Source of the DNA: Allium sativum
Lineage: Eukaryota > Streptophyta > Magnoliopsida > Asparagales > Amaryllidaceae
Direction of reading: 5' to 3'
NCBI GenBank assembly: GCA_030737875.1
Contig: CM060909.1
Span: 27,735,659-27,799,658 of the forward strand
Length of the DNA stretch: 64,000 bases
Under the pieces are notes generated by a model, which made no database searches, was not told where the DNA came from, and saw only the letters and a list, made by a program, of their open reading frames with translations. Below, one piece after another: positions 62,630 to 64,000 of this stretch; positions within the stretch are counted from its first letter, which is position 1, and every line of letters starts with the position of its first letter. The position numbers and the translations under genes are program-made.

Positions 62630-62991
62630 CTCAGTTGACCCTGTAATTGCATCAAAAGAATTATCACACCTTAGAGCATGCATAAGAGGCATTAGTCTTG
62701 TATCTAAATTGGAGACAACAGCTGTTTTCACACCAGATTTTGTCTGAGCTTTAAAAACCTTTTCAACCTCGGGAACACAAATATGGCAAGCCTAGCACAA
62801 ACAAGATTTTATAACTAAACTATACAGATAAGAAAACGAAAGTATTATGTACCACAAGCGAAAAAACAGCATGTATACCTTTTCAGTTGTATAATACGGA
62901 TATTCCTCTTCAAAATAACAAGGATCCGAACAACCTACCGTAGAACTTATTATGAATTGTCAAAAGGGTCTCCCATCATTCACATACCTTT
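62630..62991 (-). pseudogene. Truncated HAD-superfamily hydrolase (HDHD3-like) pseudogene, two exons
   Basis: Exon 62990ish-62879 encodes RYVNDGRPF, stop, QFIISSTVGCSDPCYF, EEEYPYYTTEK. Exon 62791-62630 encodes ACHICVPEVEKVFKAQTKSG, VKTAVVSNLDTRLMPLMHAL and RCDNSFDAITGSTE. This matches the middle of plant haloacid-dehalogenase-like domain proteins, including motif II (VVSN). The conserved W of GRPFWQF is TGA (62962-62960), and the W of TEKAWHLC is Cys. The next exons (with the EKP lysine motif and the acidic motif) are absent before the neighbouring gene begins. The preceding exons with the DxD nucleophile were not found, so it is a relic. Confidence 0.75.
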
Positions 62992-63502
62992 TCAAATGTA
63001 TGTTTGATTAAAAAATAATAATGATGATAATAATAATAAAAGAAGAAATGTATAGCACTATATTTTTCTGATTTACTTTTAGCTAAACAACGTAAAATAC
63101 ATGATTTCTTATTACTTTATGCTGGTGAACAATTCTGCTTTCTTTATGAACCAGTCATTAAAATGAAACATATAAGCCAACAAAGAGTAATAACATTCTG
63201 GATATTTGTAACATTGAGTTATAAACTTAAAGGCTAACTCCAACAGATGATGTATGGTCTGGAAAAATATGGCTATCATGTTCTAGTAAATAAATTACAT
63301 ATTTTATTTTAGAAAGGAAAAACAATAAAAAAAGCATCATCCATTTATGAAACTTCAAGTCAAATATAAACTAAAAATCTTCCTTCAATGCTAACATTGA
63401 AGCACACTGCTTTAAATTTTATTTTTTCCGAAAAAGGTAGAGAAACATGAAATGATTGATTTTTCTTCATCAATTACTTTTATATGAATTCGGCTTACTT
63501 AC

Positions 63503-63586
63503 ATTGCTGCAACCCTCAACTCTTTTTAGCTCATTCACACTCATTGAACTTGCACTGAAACATATAAGAGCTTTTGATAACAATTC
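63503..63586 (-). CDS. Possible exon of an unidentified gene
   Basis: An 84-base open segment between acceptor TTCTAATGCAG and donor GTAAGTAAG encodes ELLSKALICFSASSMSVNEL and KRVEGCSN. The splice sites are strong and both phases are 0. I do not recognise the protein. It may belong with the candidate exon at 63898-63978 and to a gene continuing past the window, or be a relic. Confidence 0.3.
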
Positions 63587-63897
63587 CTGCATTAGAAATA
63601 GAAGCAATGACTTCATAATTTTATATGCCTATGTCACTTTTTATGCTTGGCTGCATAATGCATACACGAACACACAAATATGCAAAGCAATGGTAACCCA
63701 TATCTCCTTAAAGAATATAATGCACAGACAAACTTCTCTGATATACTCAAACATGAAAAATATTTTACATATGAATTGATTGACATAGAAATGTGTTTAT
63801 TTTATGCTCTTATATCTTATCTTTTGTATATAAATAAATATTACTTGGGTATTGTTTTGTTACTTTTACAGATAGTCCAACCCAGCCCGCATGCAAC

Positions 63898-63978
63898 CAG
63901 AAATGTAGAGAAATAGAGTTCAATTTGCTGTGTATTTGCATTTTGAAGAATTGTAGATGAAGATATCACATCTAGTTG
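63898..63978 (-). CDS. Possible exon of an unidentified gene (window edge)
   Basis: After a strong polypyrimidine acceptor CTTTTCTTGTCCAACAG the - strand reads QLDVISSSTILQNANTQQIE and LYFSTFL in phase 0. A weak donor GTTGCA follows, or the exon may run on to another GT. It joins in phase to the exon at 63503-63586. The product is unknown. Confidence 0.25.
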
Positions 63979-64000
63979 CTGTTGGACAAGAAAAGGAGTG

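Overview
This is a stretch of a flowering-plant nuclear chromosome, probably a eudicot. It is AT-rich, has intron-split genes with GT/AG borders, LTR retrotransposons primed by initiator tRNA-Met, DNA transposons, MITEs, long TA/GA/CA microsatellites and a plastid DNA insertion. There is no sign of prokaryotic organisation. Everything here was read by eye; no alignment or database search was run.

Positions 1-13,639 hold a tandem LTR-internal-LTR-internal-LTR array of an LTR retrotransposon on the + strand. Each LTR is about 5.6-5.9 kb, but the internal region between primer-binding site and polypurine tract is only about 1.04 kb and has no recognisable gag or pol. Positions 13,640-16,490 contain a decayed, more distant relative. 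Positions 16,490-19,850 hold a broken hAT-type (TTF/ZMYM1-like) transposase gene on the - strand. It is split by a 1.8-kb LTR that itself carries a small hAT MITE. Positions 19,850-24,286 are mostly featureless, with a possible CT-rich transcript leader and a plastid rpl2 fragment.

Positions 24,290-47,162 form one nested structure. A PIF/Harbinger element (TIR GGGTGTGTTC, TSD TTA) was interrupted by a 21-kb tandem array of a second subfamily of the same giant-LTR retrotransposon, on the - strand (three LTRs of about 6.4 kb, two internals of about 1 kb). The Harbinger transposase next to the right TIR has three nonsense codons.

Positions 49,464-61,629 (- strand) contain the only clearly intact gene: a 12-exon, 543-codon protein phosphatase 2A B''-type regulatory subunit with EF-hand loops. 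Its introns are loaded with MITEs and microsatellites. Its 3' end is tandemly duplicated, so a second copy of the last codons and stop lies in the 3' UTR. Upstream of its promoter lie two exons of a truncated HAD-hydrolase pseudogene (HDHD3-like) and, at the window edge, two possible exons I cannot name.

The window is therefore one housekeeping signalling gene beside a deeply nested transposon graveyard. Its most unusual component is the giant-LTR, minimal-interior retrotransposon family, present as two oppositely oriented tandem arrays.
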